From NCBI RefSeq assembly GCF_024129865.1, contig NZ_JAMYFE010000058.1, positions 62,001-126,000 on the forward strand: a stretch of DNA of 64,000 nucleotides, in the 5' to 3' direction. Both the position numbers and the translations under genes were made by a program. Below, one piece after another: positions 27,180-35,626 of this stretch. The notes below the pieces were generated by a model. That model worked only from the letters and a program-made list of their open reading frames with translations. It did not search any database and had not been told where the DNA came from. Position 1 is the stretch's first letter; each line of letters begins with the position of its first letter. This stretch comes from Stieleria tagensis. Lineage in GTDB: Bacteria; Planctomycetota; Planctomycetia; Pirellulales; Pirellulaceae.

Positions 27180-27208
27180 CCGTTGGAGTTCACGCTTTAG
27201 CGTGTCGG
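27180..27208. repeat. Dispersed repeat CACGCTTTAGCGTG type
   Basis: A 29-base block identical to part of the repeats at 56417-56445, carrying the small hairpin CACGCTTTAGCGTG. A partial copy of the same text (CGGTTGGAGTTCAACC) lies just upstream. It sits between convergent genes ending at 27127 and 27242. Confidence 0.85.
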
Positions 27209-27241
27209 GCTGGTTTTCCGGGGGCGAGTGCGTGAGCAACC

Positions 27242-28252
27242 CTAGGGGCGCCCGTCGAATTTGGCAAAGATCATTTTGCCGGCATTGGTTTGCAAGGTGC
27301 TGGTCACACGGACTTCCAAGTCTTGGCCGATGCGATTGCGCGCCCCTTCGACAACAACCATCGTGCCATCGTCCAAGTATCCGATTCCCTGTTCGGCGCC
27401 TTCACCGGGTTTGATAATCTTGCAACTGAAGGACTCGTCGGGCAGATAAACCGGTCGCAGGGAATTGCTTATTTCGTTCAAATTGATGACCGGCACATTG
27501 TGCAATTTGGCCACTTTGTTCAGATTGAAATCACCGGTCACCACTTTGCCCTCGAGGTGCTTCGCCAACAGGACCAGTTTCAAGTCGACAGTTTGGCCGG
27601 CCAATTCCGGCAACTCGCGGTCAAAGATCATCAGATCGACGCTATCGTCGGCTCGCATCCGGTTCAACACGTCCAATCCACGACGTCCGCGGACCCGACG
27701 CAATTTGTCGCTGCTGTCGGCAATCGCTTGCAATTCGCTGAGTGCAAACCGCGGCATGATCAATTGATTGTCGAACACGCCGGTGTTCACTAAGTCTGCA
27801 ATTCGACCGTCAATCACCACACTGGTATCCAACACGAGCGGTTTGAACCCTTTCACCTCGCGAACGAATTCGACATACGGAATCAGAAAGCGGAAGTCGT
27901 CTTTGGTTTGAATCAAGACGCTGACGCAGACATAGCACAGCACCATACCCATGATCAGCTTGACCGCATTGCCAATCAGTAGTGCTTCGGCAAACAGCGG
28001 TGCGATTGCGATCCACAGAATCCCGCTCAGCAAAATCCCGACCAGAACCCCAAAGTAAACCGCAGAGATCGAATCAATGCGTTTACGCGGAATGAAGATG
28101 TCGACCATGATCGCAGCGACTGCGATCCCCATCGTGCCGACGAACACCACGTAGGGGTTGATGTTCGCGTCACTTGGCAACGCGGTGTTGATAATCCAGG
28201 ACACCCCGCCGGCACACAGCAAAAACACACAGCGGAGGATGATCAATTCCAT
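27242..28252 (-). CDS. PIN/TRAM-domain membrane protein (YacL-like)
   Basis: 336 aa. Four hydrophobic segments occupy residues ~1-115. A PIN nuclease-fold domain follows (LVLDTSVVIDGRIADL, MPRFALSELQAIAD, VVTGDFNLNKVAKLHNV), with the acidic residues expected for metal binding. A TRAM RNA-binding domain closes the protein (GYLDDGTMVVVEGARNRIGQDLEVRVTS). The order matches the PIN/TRAM family typified by Bacillus YacL. The substrate is unknown; an RNase tethered to the membrane is the usual suggestion. It converges on the anti-sigma candidate. Confidence 0.92.
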   Translation of the reverse strand: MELIILRCVFLLCAGGVSWIINTALPSDANINPYVVFVGTMGIAVAAIMVDIFIPRKRIDSISAVYFGVLVGILLSGILWIAIAPLFAEALLIGNAVKLIMGMVLCYVCVSVLIQTKDDFRFLIPYVEFVREVKGFKPLVLDTSVVIDGRIADLVNTGVFDNQLIMPRFALSELQAIADSSDKLRRVRGRRGLDVLNRMRADDSVDLMIFDRELPELAGQTVDLKLVLLAKHLEGKVVTGDFNLNKVAKLHNVPVINLNEISNSLRPVYLPDESFSCKIIKPGEGAEQGIGYLDDGTMVVVEGARNRIGQDLEVRVTSTLQTNAGKMIFAKFDGRP

Positions 28253-28436
28253 CAGACTTCTTCGCCAAATAGTTGGGATTAAAACTTGCCGGGGGGCACA
28301 ACATCACACATTGGCCTTCCCGACGACGCCCAGTTTAGAGGCGCCGAGGAACGCTACCCAAGGGGAGACGAAGGACGAATACACGGCAGGCGGGGAATGT
28401 GCCCTAAAAACTGCAAAAACCATCCCAATCCGCATC

Positions 28437-28476
28437 AAAAACCCAGCCGCAGGCCAGGCGAAACCTGACGGCTGGG
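28437..28476 (-). terminator. Intrinsic terminator
   Basis: On the minus strand, CCCAGCCG-T-CAGG pairs with CCTG-CGGCTGGG around a 10-base loop (12 pairs, one bulged T), followed by TTTTT. It lies 14 bases after the stop of the leftward gene at 28491. Confidence 0.9.
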
Positions 28477-28490
28477 AGAATTCACCGGAC

Positions 28491-29657
28491 CTACTCGCGG
28501 CAATATTTCAGTGCCAGCAAGCTGTAGGCTGTCACCAGGTTGCGATTGCCTTCCATCCAACGCCCGCTACCGTCGTTGACCCATGATCCGTCAGCTTGCT
28601 GCTGCGACGTCAGCGTTGTGGCTAGCTCGCGTTTCCAATTGTGATTGTTCCCGCTAGCGTCCGTCAGCACACGGATCTCGGCGGCATCAAGTGCTTTGCC
28701 AAACGTGTGGTAGTAATAGTACAACCCCTGCTGCCCGATCCCCGGATTCTCGCTCAGCGAGTAATTCTTTTGGATGAAGTCCATCGCAGCGGCCACCCGC
28801 GGGTCATCCGCTGTGAGTCCGGCATAGATCATGCTTTTCAGCCCCGCATAGGTCATCGAACCGTAACTTCGTAGCGCCCCACCATTGTCTTGCTGGGGGT
28901 CGACGACCTTCGTTTCGCCGCCGGCGGCTGGCGTGTAATAGAACCCACCATCGTTTTCTTTGTCAGCGTGCGGAGTGTCGTTCCCATGACCGGCCAGGTT
29001 TTGCGTGCGAGAGACAAACCGCAACGCCTTTTGAATCGCTTCGTCATTGGAATCATTGCCGAGATCGACCAACGCGTCCAACATGAACGATGTGTTTGAC
29101 AAATCCGGTCGCGAGTGGCTGCCATAACCGGCGCCTCCATAGGCCGGATCGGAGGGCTCGATGCCTTCACTTTCGTCCCACTGAATGCCTTTCAGGAAAG
29201 CCTCGGCACGCTTCAGCTGGCTTTCATACTGCCCCTCCTGGTTGGCTGCCACCAAGGCGCCCACCGCGACCGAGGTCTCGTAGTTGCGGTGTGTCGAACC
29301 CTTGGCATAGATTCCACCATCCGGCTGCACGTTCTCTAAAATCACCGCAATCGCTTTCTTGATCGACGGCGAATTCACGTCAGTCGGGCGATGCTCCAAA
29401 ATTGCGCGGACACACAACCCGGTCACCGCGACACCGCTTTCGGGGCTGAATGCTCCGTTGTCGGCCTGGCCACGATTCTTCAAGAAGCCGATCGCCAAAT
29501 CGACGCTCTTGTCGATCGCTGCATTGGTCTGCTCCGGTGACTGGAACGCGACCTGCGCGGCCTGTTGCCCAGAGGCCGCCGACACAGTTCCGAAGATCAG
29601 AGTGGTCGTCAAGACGCACCTGCGAATGGAAGTCAGTAGGCTGCGACTCGCTATCAT
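28491..29657 (-). CDS. Secreted prenyltransferase/squalene-oxidase repeat protein
   Basis: 388 aa from ATG 29657; the frame opens at 29723, but from 29657 a signal peptide begins at once (MIASRSLLTS...LTTTLIFGTVSAASG). The mature part is an alpha/alpha-barrel repeat protein: AIGFLKNRGQADNGAFSPE, VQPDGGIYAKG, YGGAGYGSHSRPDLSNTSFML, NDGGFYYTPA, LTSQQQADGSWVNDGSGRW. The repeats match those of squalene cyclases and alpha-macroglobulin-like barrels, without an obvious DxDD acid motif. Similar exported proteins are common in planctomycetes; their ligand is unknown. It is related in fold to the membrane protein at 2864-4576. It has its own strong terminator. Confidence 0.85.
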   Translation of the reverse strand: MIASRSLLTSIRRCVLTTTLIFGTVSAASGQQAAQVAFQSPEQTNAAIDKSVDLAIGFLKNRGQADNGAFSPESGVAVTGLCVRAILEHRPTDVNSPSIKKAIAVILENVQPDGGIYAKGSTHRNYETSVAVGALVAANQEGQYESQLKRAEAFLKGIQWDESEGIEPSDPAYGGAGYGSHSRPDLSNTSFMLDALVDLGNDSNDEAIQKALRFVSRTQNLAGHGNDTPHADKENDGGFYYTPAAGGETKVVDPQQDNGGALRSYGSMTYAGLKSMIYAGLTADDPRVAAAMDFIQKNYSLSENPGIGQQGLYYYYHTFGKALDAAEIRVLTDASGNNHNWKRELATTLTSQQQADGSWVNDGSGRWMEGNRNLVTAYSLLALKYCRE

Positions 29658-29841
29658 GATGTTCTCGCTTGCGAAAGGTTTTTCAATGAAGTTGCCGGCG
29701 GCTAGATTCCGATCGGCAGACATCCGGTAAACACAGTATGTGCTGCCTTCATTCTATGTTAGTGACAATCAAATGGAACCGAGTCTTTGTAGTCGGGCGC
29801 TATGCGCCAGGCTGACTTTCGATGCCGAATGGTGCACCCGT

Positions 29842-30342
29842 TCAGTGATCGGATTGACCGAATGACTGTAATAAAAGCTGCATTTCGCCCGGCGGTTGAT
29901 AACCGATCTTGTGGGCCACGATGTGCCCGTCTGGATGGCCGATCAACGTTGTCGGATAGGCCGGTACGTTGATCCGGTTCAAGACGCTGGCGTTTCGATC
30001 GGGTGTTAATCGGATCGCAACATAGTGCTGTTTCACCCGCTGTAACACGCCGCCGTTACACCAGGTGTCACGTTTCATCGCGTCACAATAATGACAGCGT
30101 CCAGAAGTGATGAAAATCAGCATCGGGCGGCCCAGCCGTTTGGCTTCGCTCCAGCCCAATTGAAAGTCTTCGTGCCACAGGATGTCCTGCGATGACTCAG
30201 CCGACGCACTTACCAGTTGCGGCAGCGGCGCCGGCTGATCAGCCTGGACGTTGGCGGCAAAGAACGTGGCAATCAATGCCAGCAGTGACGGGACTGGTAG
30301 CCAGACCCGGTGCACCATGAATCGTGTCATGGCGAAACTCAC
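29842..30342 (-). CDS. Exported thioredoxin-fold protein
   Basis: 166 aa; in-frame ATGs at 30330 and 30318 are alternative starts. An N-terminal signal (LLALIATFFAANVQA) is followed by a thioredoxin-like domain: WHEDFQLGWSEAKRLGRPMLIFITSGRCHYCDAMKRDTW with a CHYC redox pair, VAIRLTPDRN, the cis-Pro loop NVPAYPTTLIGHPDG and a C-terminal helix. This is the DUF255/thioredoxin_7-like form. A periplasmic disulfide or repair role is likely, perhaps for Cys-rich exported proteins (inference). No operon partner is evident. Confidence 0.85.
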   Translation of the reverse strand: MSFAMTRFMVHRVWLPVPSLLALIATFFAANVQADQPAPLPQLVSASAESSQDILWHEDFQLGWSEAKRLGRPMLIFITSGRCHYCDAMKRDTWCNGGVLQRVKQHYVAIRLTPDRNASVLNRINVPAYPTTLIGHPDGHIVAHKIGYQPPGEMQLLLQSFGQSDH

Positions 30343-30457
30343 GATAGAAAAGGATGAACAAAAGGTAACTCACTAGGCCGCAAAGTCTAACTGACCCGCA
30401 CAACCCAAGCACAGAACCAATCGCCATCCCCCTGGCAGGAGTGGGGCGTCCACTCGA

Positions 30458-30479
30458 ACCGGGCTCTGTGGAGCCCGGT
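30458..30479. repeat. Short perfect palindrome downstream of clpP
   Basis: ACCGGGCTC/GAGCCCGGT with a 4-base loop. A strong 9-bp stem without a following T-run. A related CCGGGCTCTGGGAACCCCG text occurs near 47417. Confidence 0.7.
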
Positions 30480-30507
30480 CGCTCGTGCCAATGCCGATGC
30501 CGGCGGA

Positions 30508-31098
30508 TTATTCGTCGCCGGCTTTGCGGACGACCTTGTCGATCAATCCGTACTCGCAGGCTTCCTCGGCGCTCATGAAACGGTCACGATCGGTATCCTC
30601 TTCGATTTTCTCCAAAGAGTGACCGGTGTGATCGATCATGATTTCGTTCATACGTTTCTTGATACGACGCAGTTCTTCGACATGAATTTCGACTTCCCGC
30701 GCGGTGCCTTGCATCCCGGCCAGCGGTTGGTGAATCATGATCCGCGCGTTGGGCAGCGCGAATCGTTTGCCCGCGGCACCAGCGGTCAGCAGGACGGCGC
30801 CCATCGAAGCGGCTTGACCGATGCAGTAGGTCGCCACGTCACAGGAAACAAATTGCATGGTGTCGTAGATCGCCATGCCGGCGGTGATGCTGCCACCGGG
30901 GCTATTGATATACAAGTGGATGTCGGCTTTGGGATCATCACTCATCAAAAACAGCATCTGGGCGACCAGTGCGTTTGAGATTTGATCATCCACCTGTTGG
31001 CCGAGAAAGATGATGCGATCTTTCAGCAACCGACTGTAGATGTCGTAGGTACGTTCTTCGCGGCCGCTCTTTTCGACGACGTAAGGGATCAGAGGCAT
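30508..31098 (-). CDS. clpP: ATP-dependent Clp protease proteolytic subunit
   Basis: 196 aa, the usual length for ClpP. The tetradecameric serine peptidase degrades proteins fed by ClpX or ClpA. Catalytic triad residues are in place: Ser in [11 protein letters not shown], His in MIHQPLAG and Asp in EEDTDRDRF. The [21 protein letters not shown] oxyanion and handle segments are intact. It lies 91 bases downstream of a second, diverged clpP in the same direction, so a two-ClpP operon is likely. No clpX or trigger factor gene is in the window. Confidence 0.96.
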   Translation of the reverse strand: MPLIPYVVEKSGREERTYDIYSRLLKDRIIFLGQQVDDQISNALVAQMLFLMSDDPKADIHLYINSPGGSITAGMAIYDTMQFVSCDVATYCIGQAASMGAVLLTAGAAGKRFALPNARIMIHQPLAGMQGTAREVEIHVEELRRIKKRMNEIMIDHTGHSLEKIEEDTDRDRFMSAEEACEYGLIDKVVRKAGDE

Positions 31099-31189
31099 AT
31101 CGGTGTTCTTTTAGAATGGACTGGATGGGAAAACGGGATGACCAACCGGTTGTCGCGTTCGCAGGGCGACGTGGATCGGTGCTGTCGGA

Positions 31190-31843
31190 TCAATCGTCTT
31201 CTTCTTCATCGACCAGTGGTTTGGTCAAAATGTCGTCGACCAATCCGTACTCCTTGGCCTCTTTGGCGCCCAAGAAAAAGTCTCGGTCGGTGTCACCGGC
31301 GATCTTTTCAACCGGCTGCCCGCTATGGCTGGAAATGATTCCGTTGAGCACATCGCGATAGCGGAACATTTCGGCCGCTTGGATCTCGATGTCACTGACT
31401 TGGCCGCCCACACCGCCCATCGGTTGGTGCATCATCACACGACTGTTGGGCAGGCAATAGCGTTTGCCTTTGGTTCCGCCGACCAGCAACACCGCGGCAC
31501 CGCTGCAGGCTTCGCCGACGCAGTAGGTCGCGACCGGGCACGACAGGATTTGCATGGTGTCGTAGATCGCCAGGGTCGCGGTCACGCTCCCACCGGGCGA
31601 GTTGATGTAGAAATGGATGTCTTTGCGACGGTTTTCACTTTGCAAATACAGCAGTTTCATCACCAATTCATTGGCATTGCCGTAGTGAATTTCGCCCTGC
31701 AGAAAGACAATTCGGTTTTCCAGCAGCAAGTCACCCAACGTCAATTGACGCTGGCGTTGATAATTCTGGTAGGCGTGACTGGCGGAAAGTTCGCCGCCGG
31801 AGATCTGGCTCGCGGCAAACGGGTGCGTTAGCGGTGAATCCAT
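31190..31843 (-). CDS. clpP: Second, diverged ClpP-family peptidase
   Basis: 217 aa from ATG 31843; the frame extends to 31882. Fold motifs match ClpP ([71 protein letters not shown]). The nucleophile segment reads YCVGEACSGAAVLL instead of the usual GQAASMGA, though Ser, His and Asp are all kept. The N-terminal ~30 residues (SASHAYQNYQRQRQLTLGD) and an acidic tail (VDEEEDD) also differ. Bacteria with two ClpPs can build mixed barrels; that is the likely arrangement here. Confidence 0.92.
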   Translation of the reverse strand: MDSPLTHPFAASQISGGELSASHAYQNYQRQRQLTLGDLLLENRIVFLQGEIHYGNANELVMKLLYLQSENRRKDIHFYINSPGGSVTATLAIYDTMQILSCPVATYCVGEACSGAAVLLVGGTKGKRYCLPNSRVMMHQPMGGVGGQVSDIEIQAAEMFRYRDVLNGIISSHSGQPVEKIAGDTDRDFFLGAKEAKEYGLVDDILTKPLVDEEEDD

Positions 31844-32428
31844 AAAGTGTCTTCTGGAGTTAAAAAGCTGCGGGAAGCGCATCGCGTTGGCGGGCCGACC
31901 TGTTGATGCAGATCGGAACCGCGATGACCTGGTAGTGTTCGCTTCAAAAACGAATCTGACAAGACCAGTGCCGATGGTTGCAAGATCACTCTGTCAGCCA
32001 AACGTCACGCCGCAAACCATAGCAAATCCAATACCAATGCATCCACAGCGGATGAATCTTGCCTATCTTGCCAGATACCCTGCGTCACCAAAGCGGCCGG
32101 CGCAGGCAGCTGGCTCACAGACGCGTGAGTTTTGAGGGTGCGTCTTTCTAGTGCCCAGCGGGCGACAAAATGACTGCCGGCGGCGTCAGTCGCCGGATAC
32201 AAAACCACGGCAGCAAAAACCGCCTCGGCCAAAGCGTAAAGCTGAGGAAATCCGCCGCCAACGCCGGACCTCGGTCAAGTTGGCACATTCCAGCGTGCCA
32301 CTGTCGGATACCGGCCTGCCACCCTGGCAATTTGCAAGCTCGCCAGCCACAGGCCTAGAATGCCGCAATCGGCGGCAGCCGCCTGCCGACTTTTACGATC
32401 TCGCTAGAGGAAGTGTTGAAACAGACCG
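31844..32428. other. Divergent gap between the clpP pair and yacG
   Basis: About 585 bases. A frame at 32151-32534 overlaps yacG and is low-complexity Arg-rich. I see no RNA gene, strong hairpin or known repeat. Promoters for the leftward clpP pair and rightward yacG should lie here. Confidence 0.4.
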
Positions 32429-32626
32429 ATGTCAATCAAACGCAGCGACAAATGCAAGTGCCCGACCTGCGGAAAACGGTTTCGGATGGACGAAACCAAC
32501 GCGCCACCGTTCTGCTGTGATCGCTGCCGGTTGATCGATTTGGGACGTTGGCTGGACGAAGACATCGGATTACCGCACGAAGCGGACGAGTCGCCCAAGA
32601 CCATCGATCCGCGGTTGGTCGACTAG
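32429..32626 (+). CDS. yacG: DNA gyrase inhibitor YacG
   Basis: 65 aa. A small zinc protein; the E. coli homologue binds GyrB and inhibits DNA binding by gyrase. The four-cysteine site is complete (CPTCGK ... [16 protein letters not shown]), including the signature [10 protein letters not shown]. The C-terminus ([11 protein letters not shown]) is acidic as in the family. It lies upstream of greA, separated by an intrinsic terminator. Confidence 0.93.
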   Translation: MSIKRSDKCKCPTCGKRFRMDETNAPPFCCDRCRLIDLGRWLDEDIGLPHEADESPKTIDPRLVD

Positions 32627-32675
32627 CGACCTTTACATTTTGCCCGAGACCGGTGAAACTGTCGTGCTTATCAAC

Positions 32676-32716
32676 GAAGCCTTTCCCGTCGCCCAAACGG
32701 GGAAGGTTTCTTTTTT
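32676..32716 (+). terminator. Intrinsic terminator in the yacG-greA gap
   Basis: GAAGCCTTTCCCG pairs with CGGGGAAGGTTTC (13 pairs, two G-T) over a 9-base loop, then TTTTTT. The T-run ends about 20 bases before the greA start and just ahead of its ribosome site. It can end yacG transcripts, or act as an attenuator in a greA leader. Confidence 0.9.
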
Positions 32717-32737
32717 CAGCGACCAGTGGAGACTGTC

Positions 32738-33217
32738 ATGGTTGAATCGGTTCCGATGACCCGCGAGGGATACAACAAGATCAAAGCCGAAATCGAACAC
32801 CTTGAAAATGAAGTGATGCCCGAGATCGCGGATAAGATTGCCACCGCCCGCGAAGAAGGTGACCTGAAGGAAAACGCCGAATACCATGCCCAGCGCGAAA
32901 GCCAGGGCAAGACGCAAGCGCGGATCAATCTGTTGAAAGACAAGATTGCTCGCGCTTCGATCGTCGACATGTCGGAACTGCCGCGTGACGAAGTTGTGTT
33001 CGGATGCACGGTGACCGTGGAAGACCAGGCCGACGGAATGGAAGAGCAATTCACATTCGTCGGTGCAGGTGAAGACGATTACAAATCTGGCAAAATTTTG
33101 GTCACCAGCCCGATCGGAAAAGGATTGTTGGGCAAAAAAGTCGGTCAAACGGCGGAGATCGATGTTCCAGCCGGAAAGATGACGCTGAAAGTCGTCAAGA
33201 TCGAATTTGCAGAGTAA
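32738..33217 (+). CDS. greA: Transcription elongation factor GreA
   Basis: 159 aa. GreA enters the RNA polymerase secondary channel and stimulates cleavage of backtracked RNA. The N-terminal coiled coil carries [19 protein letters not shown] and the catalytic acidic tip [20 protein letters not shown] (the DxxE pair in GDLKEN). The C-terminal FKBP-like domain ends [23 protein letters not shown]. The ATG at 32738 is preceded by GTGGAG at suitable distance, which decides against the GTG at 32726. The intrinsic terminator directly upstream suggests leader control. Confidence 0.97.
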   Translation: MVESVPMTREGYNKIKAEIEHLENEVMPEIADKIATAREEGDLKENAEYHAQRESQGKTQARINLLKDKIARASIVDMSELPRDEVVFGCTVTVEDQADGMEEQFTFVGAGEDDYKSGKILVTSPIGKGLLGKKVGQTAEIDVPAGKMTLKVVKIEFAE

Positions 33218-33272
33218 GCGCAGTTGCGACCTAGCGATCGTTGATCGATCGGACCACTTCATTTCTTCCCCG

Positions 33273-33294
33273 CCAGGTTTCACCTGGCCTACTG
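33273..33294. repeat. CAGGT-ACCTG palindromic block, copy 1
   Basis: CCAGGTTTCACCTGG followed by CCTACTG, about 10 bases before the start of the next gene. A second copy precedes the desaturase-like gene at 34063. Confidence 0.65.
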
Positions 33295-33303
33295 TCCGGC
33301 GTG

Positions 33304-34002
33304 ATGGCCAACGACGACGATCCTGTTGAAAACGATTCGACTGCCGACGTCCAACAGGATGAAGGCCCGGGGTGTATGCCGGCACTGCTGGCCATTGCGG
33401 CGTTGATGGGGATTGTCGGGTTTATCTTCTGCGGCGTGATGACCTGGCTGATCTTTCAAAAGCAAGATGAACTGGCTCTTCGATCGATGCGAGGAAGTTT
33501 TATCCCGGCGGTCGAGCAGAGTCTGCTTGAGCCAAAGGAAAAAGCCGGTGCGGTCAAATTGCTCGGCGAATTTGCTGACGAAATCGAACGCGGACAGTTG
33601 GAGGGATGGCAGGCATCTGGGGTGATGCAACGACTGACTCGCTTGCCGATTTTGCAATGGGGACAGATTCGAAAAGTGGAACGATTTGTTGATTCCCACA
33701 CCGACGATTTCCCACCCGATGCTTCGATCCAATTCGATCGATTGCGAAAGGGCGTGGAAAGCAACCAGATCACAACACTTGACTTTGCCCATATCCTCTC
33801 TCCGGTGCTGCAAACCGATCCGTCGCTGTCGGATTCACCACTGGTGGAAACCTTGGACGTCAAATCCGTTGGCGAAGTGGTCAAACGAGCCCGGATTTCG
33901 GCCGAGCGAGCCAAGGTCGACCAAACACCTAAGAACGACGTCTCGATCGATACTCTGATCCGCCGCGAAATCACAAACGGGATCGAGCACGGAACCTATT
34001 AG
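33304..34002 (+). CDS. Single-pass membrane protein of unknown function
   Basis: 232 aa from ATG 33304; the frame opens at 33241 but a repeat occupies that part. An acidic cytoplasmic start (MANDDDPVENDST) leads to one membrane helix (LLAIAALMGIVGFIFCGVMTWLIF, ~30-55). A soluble, mostly helical C-terminal part of ~175 residues follows. I recognise no family and no catalytic motif. It lies between greA and the desaturase-like gene in the same direction, with repeat blocks on both sides. Confidence 0.65.
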   Translation: MANDDDPVENDSTADVQQDEGPGCMPALLAIAALMGIVGFIFCGVMTWLIFQKQDELALRSMRGSFIPAVEQSLLEPKEKAGAVKLLGEFADEIERGQLEGWQASGVMQRLTRLPILQWGQIRKVERFVDSHTDDFPPDASIQFDRLRKGVESNQITTLDFAHILSPVLQTDPSLSDSPLVETLDVKSVGEVVKRARISAERAKVDQTPKNDVSIDTLIRREITNGIEHGTY

Positions 34003-34062
34003 CAGTCGGTCGACAACAACCGGCCGCGTGAAATGCATTGGTTCAAGTGATTCCTTCGTCGT

Positions 34063-34084
34063 CAGGTGACACCTGGCCTACTGC
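34063..34084. repeat. CAGGT-ACCTG palindromic block, copy 2
   Basis: CAGGTGACACCTGGCCTACTG shares all but the loop with copy 1 at 33274-33294. It lies 24 bases before the start of the desaturase-like gene. Confidence 0.65.
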
Positions 34085-34108
34085 CCACTGCCCCCAGAGT
34101 ATCCGTCG

Positions 34109-35620
34109 ATGGTCAAACGAAAGGTTGTGGTGGTTGGTGCCGGCCCCGGTGGACTCGCCGCGGCCATGCAATTGGCACATGCCGGCTGTGACGTCACGGT
34201 CTTGGAACGTCGCGATCGTCCCGGTGGTCGGACTTCCGCAATCGAATCCGACGGCTTTCGTTTTGACTGTGGCCCCACGTTTTTTCTGTACCCGCGAGTG
34301 TTGCAAGAGATCTTCGCCAGCGTCGGCTACGACCTGATGAAAGAGGTCCCGATGGTGCGTTTAGAGCCGCAGTATCGACTGACATTTGGCGGCGGTGGTC
34401 AATTGGATTGCACCGCGGACATGGATGAAATGGATCGCCAGATCCAGCAATTCTCACCTGCCGATGTCGGTGCGCTGCGGCGCTACATGGACGACAATCG
34501 AGTCAAATTGGCCAAGTTCCGTCCGATACTGGAATCTCCATTTTCATCCCCCGCCGACTTGATGCGCAGGTCGATGGTCGGCGCAGCGCCTCACCTGCAT
34601 CCGTTTCGTTCCTTGGGCAAAGAACTGCAACGCTATTTTTCCGATCCTCGGTTGGTGATCGCGTTTGCGTTCCAATCCAAATACCTGGGCATGTCGCCGT
34701 TCAATTGCCCCAGCCTGTTTAGCATCCTGTCTTTCTTAGAATACGAGTATGGGGTGTGGCATCCGATCGGTGGATGCAGTCGCGTCAGTGAACGGATGGC
34801 GGAGATCGCGCAGGATCTGGGCGTCAAATTTCGTTTCAACGAACCGGTACGCTCGGTTTCGCTGGACGGTCGCGACGTCCGCTCGCTGACGACCGACACG
34901 GCGACCTACGACGCCGACGCGTTTGTGATCAATGCCGACTTTGCCGACTGGATCACCCGCACGGTGCCCAACAACAAACGCAAGCGTTGGACAGATGAAT
35001 CCATTGCCAAGAAACGGTTCTCATGCAGCACGTTCATGCTGTACCTGGGGATCGAAGGCCAATATCCCGATCTGCCGCACCACAGTATTCATATCAGTGC
35101 CGACTATGAAAACAATTTGCGTGAGATTGAACAGTCACACACGCTCAGCCAGGATCCATCCTTCTACGTCCAGAATGCCTGTGTCACCGACCCCTCGCTG
35201 GCCCCTGCCGGACACAGCACGCTGTATGTCTTGGTGCCTGTGACCCATCAAACCGGATCGATCGACTGGGAGCGTCAATCGCCGGCGTTCCGTGAATTGA
35301 CCCTCGACCGTTTAAGTGCGATCGGGCTGGGCGACATTCGCGATCGCATTCGGTTCGAGCACGTCCTGACGCCTCAGACTTGGCAAACCGACTATGCGAT
35401 CTACAAAGGCGCGACGTTCAATCTGGCACACAATCTGGGGCAAATGCTGCACAATCGACCGCGCAACCGCTTTGAAGATCTGGGCCGCGTCTATTTAGTC
35501 GGCGGCGGCACCCATCCCGGCAGCGGATTGCCGGTGATCTATGAATCCAGCCGTATCACCAGCAAGCTGTTGCTGGATGACTTGGATAAGCGTCTGAGTG
35601 ACTCACCGCTCTCTGTGTGA
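34109..35620 (+). CDS. Phytoene desaturase-family FAD oxidoreductase (CrtI/CrtN-like)
   Basis: 503 aa. An FAD-binding Rossmann motif opens the protein ([30 protein letters not shown]). The carotenoid-desaturase pattern follows: [55 protein letters not shown], and the C-terminal [22 protein letters not shown] typical of CrtI-type enzymes. Length fits. The substrate (C30 or C40 polyene, or a related squalene derivative) cannot be decided from sequence. Pink pigmentation is common in this group. No crtB/crtM synthase is in the window. It ends 6 bases from the convergent sulfatase. Confidence 0.88.
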   Translation: MVKRKVVVVGAGPGGLAAAMQLAHAGCDVTVLERRDRPGGRTSAIESDGFRFDCGPTFFLYPRVLQEIFASVGYDLMKEVPMVRLEPQYRLTFGGGGQLDCTADMDEMDRQIQQFSPADVGALRRYMDDNRVKLAKFRPILESPFSSPADLMRRSMVGAAPHLHPFRSLGKELQRYFSDPRLVIAFAFQSKYLGMSPFNCPSLFSILSFLEYEYGVWHPIGGCSRVSERMAEIAQDLGVKFRFNEPVRSVSLDGRDVRSLTTDTATYDADAFVINADFADWITRTVPNNKRKRWTDESIAKKRFSCSTFMLYLGIEGQYPDLPHHSIHISADYENNLREIEQSHTLSQDPSFYVQNACVTDPSLAPAGHSTLYVLVPVTHQTGSIDWERQSPAFRELTLDRLSAIGLGDIRDRIRFEHVLTPQTWQTDYAIYKGATFNLAHNLGQMLHNRPRNRFEDLGRVYLVGGGTHPGSGLPVIYESSRITSKLLLDDLDKRLSDSPLSV

Positions 35621-35626
35621 CGGCCA

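Noticed and set aside
30458-30479. Intrinsic terminator for clpP
   Set aside because: The stem is strong but no T-run follows on either strand.
32151-32534. 127-aa frame overlapping yacG
   Set aside because: Arg/Pro-rich without a domain; yacG in another frame is certain.
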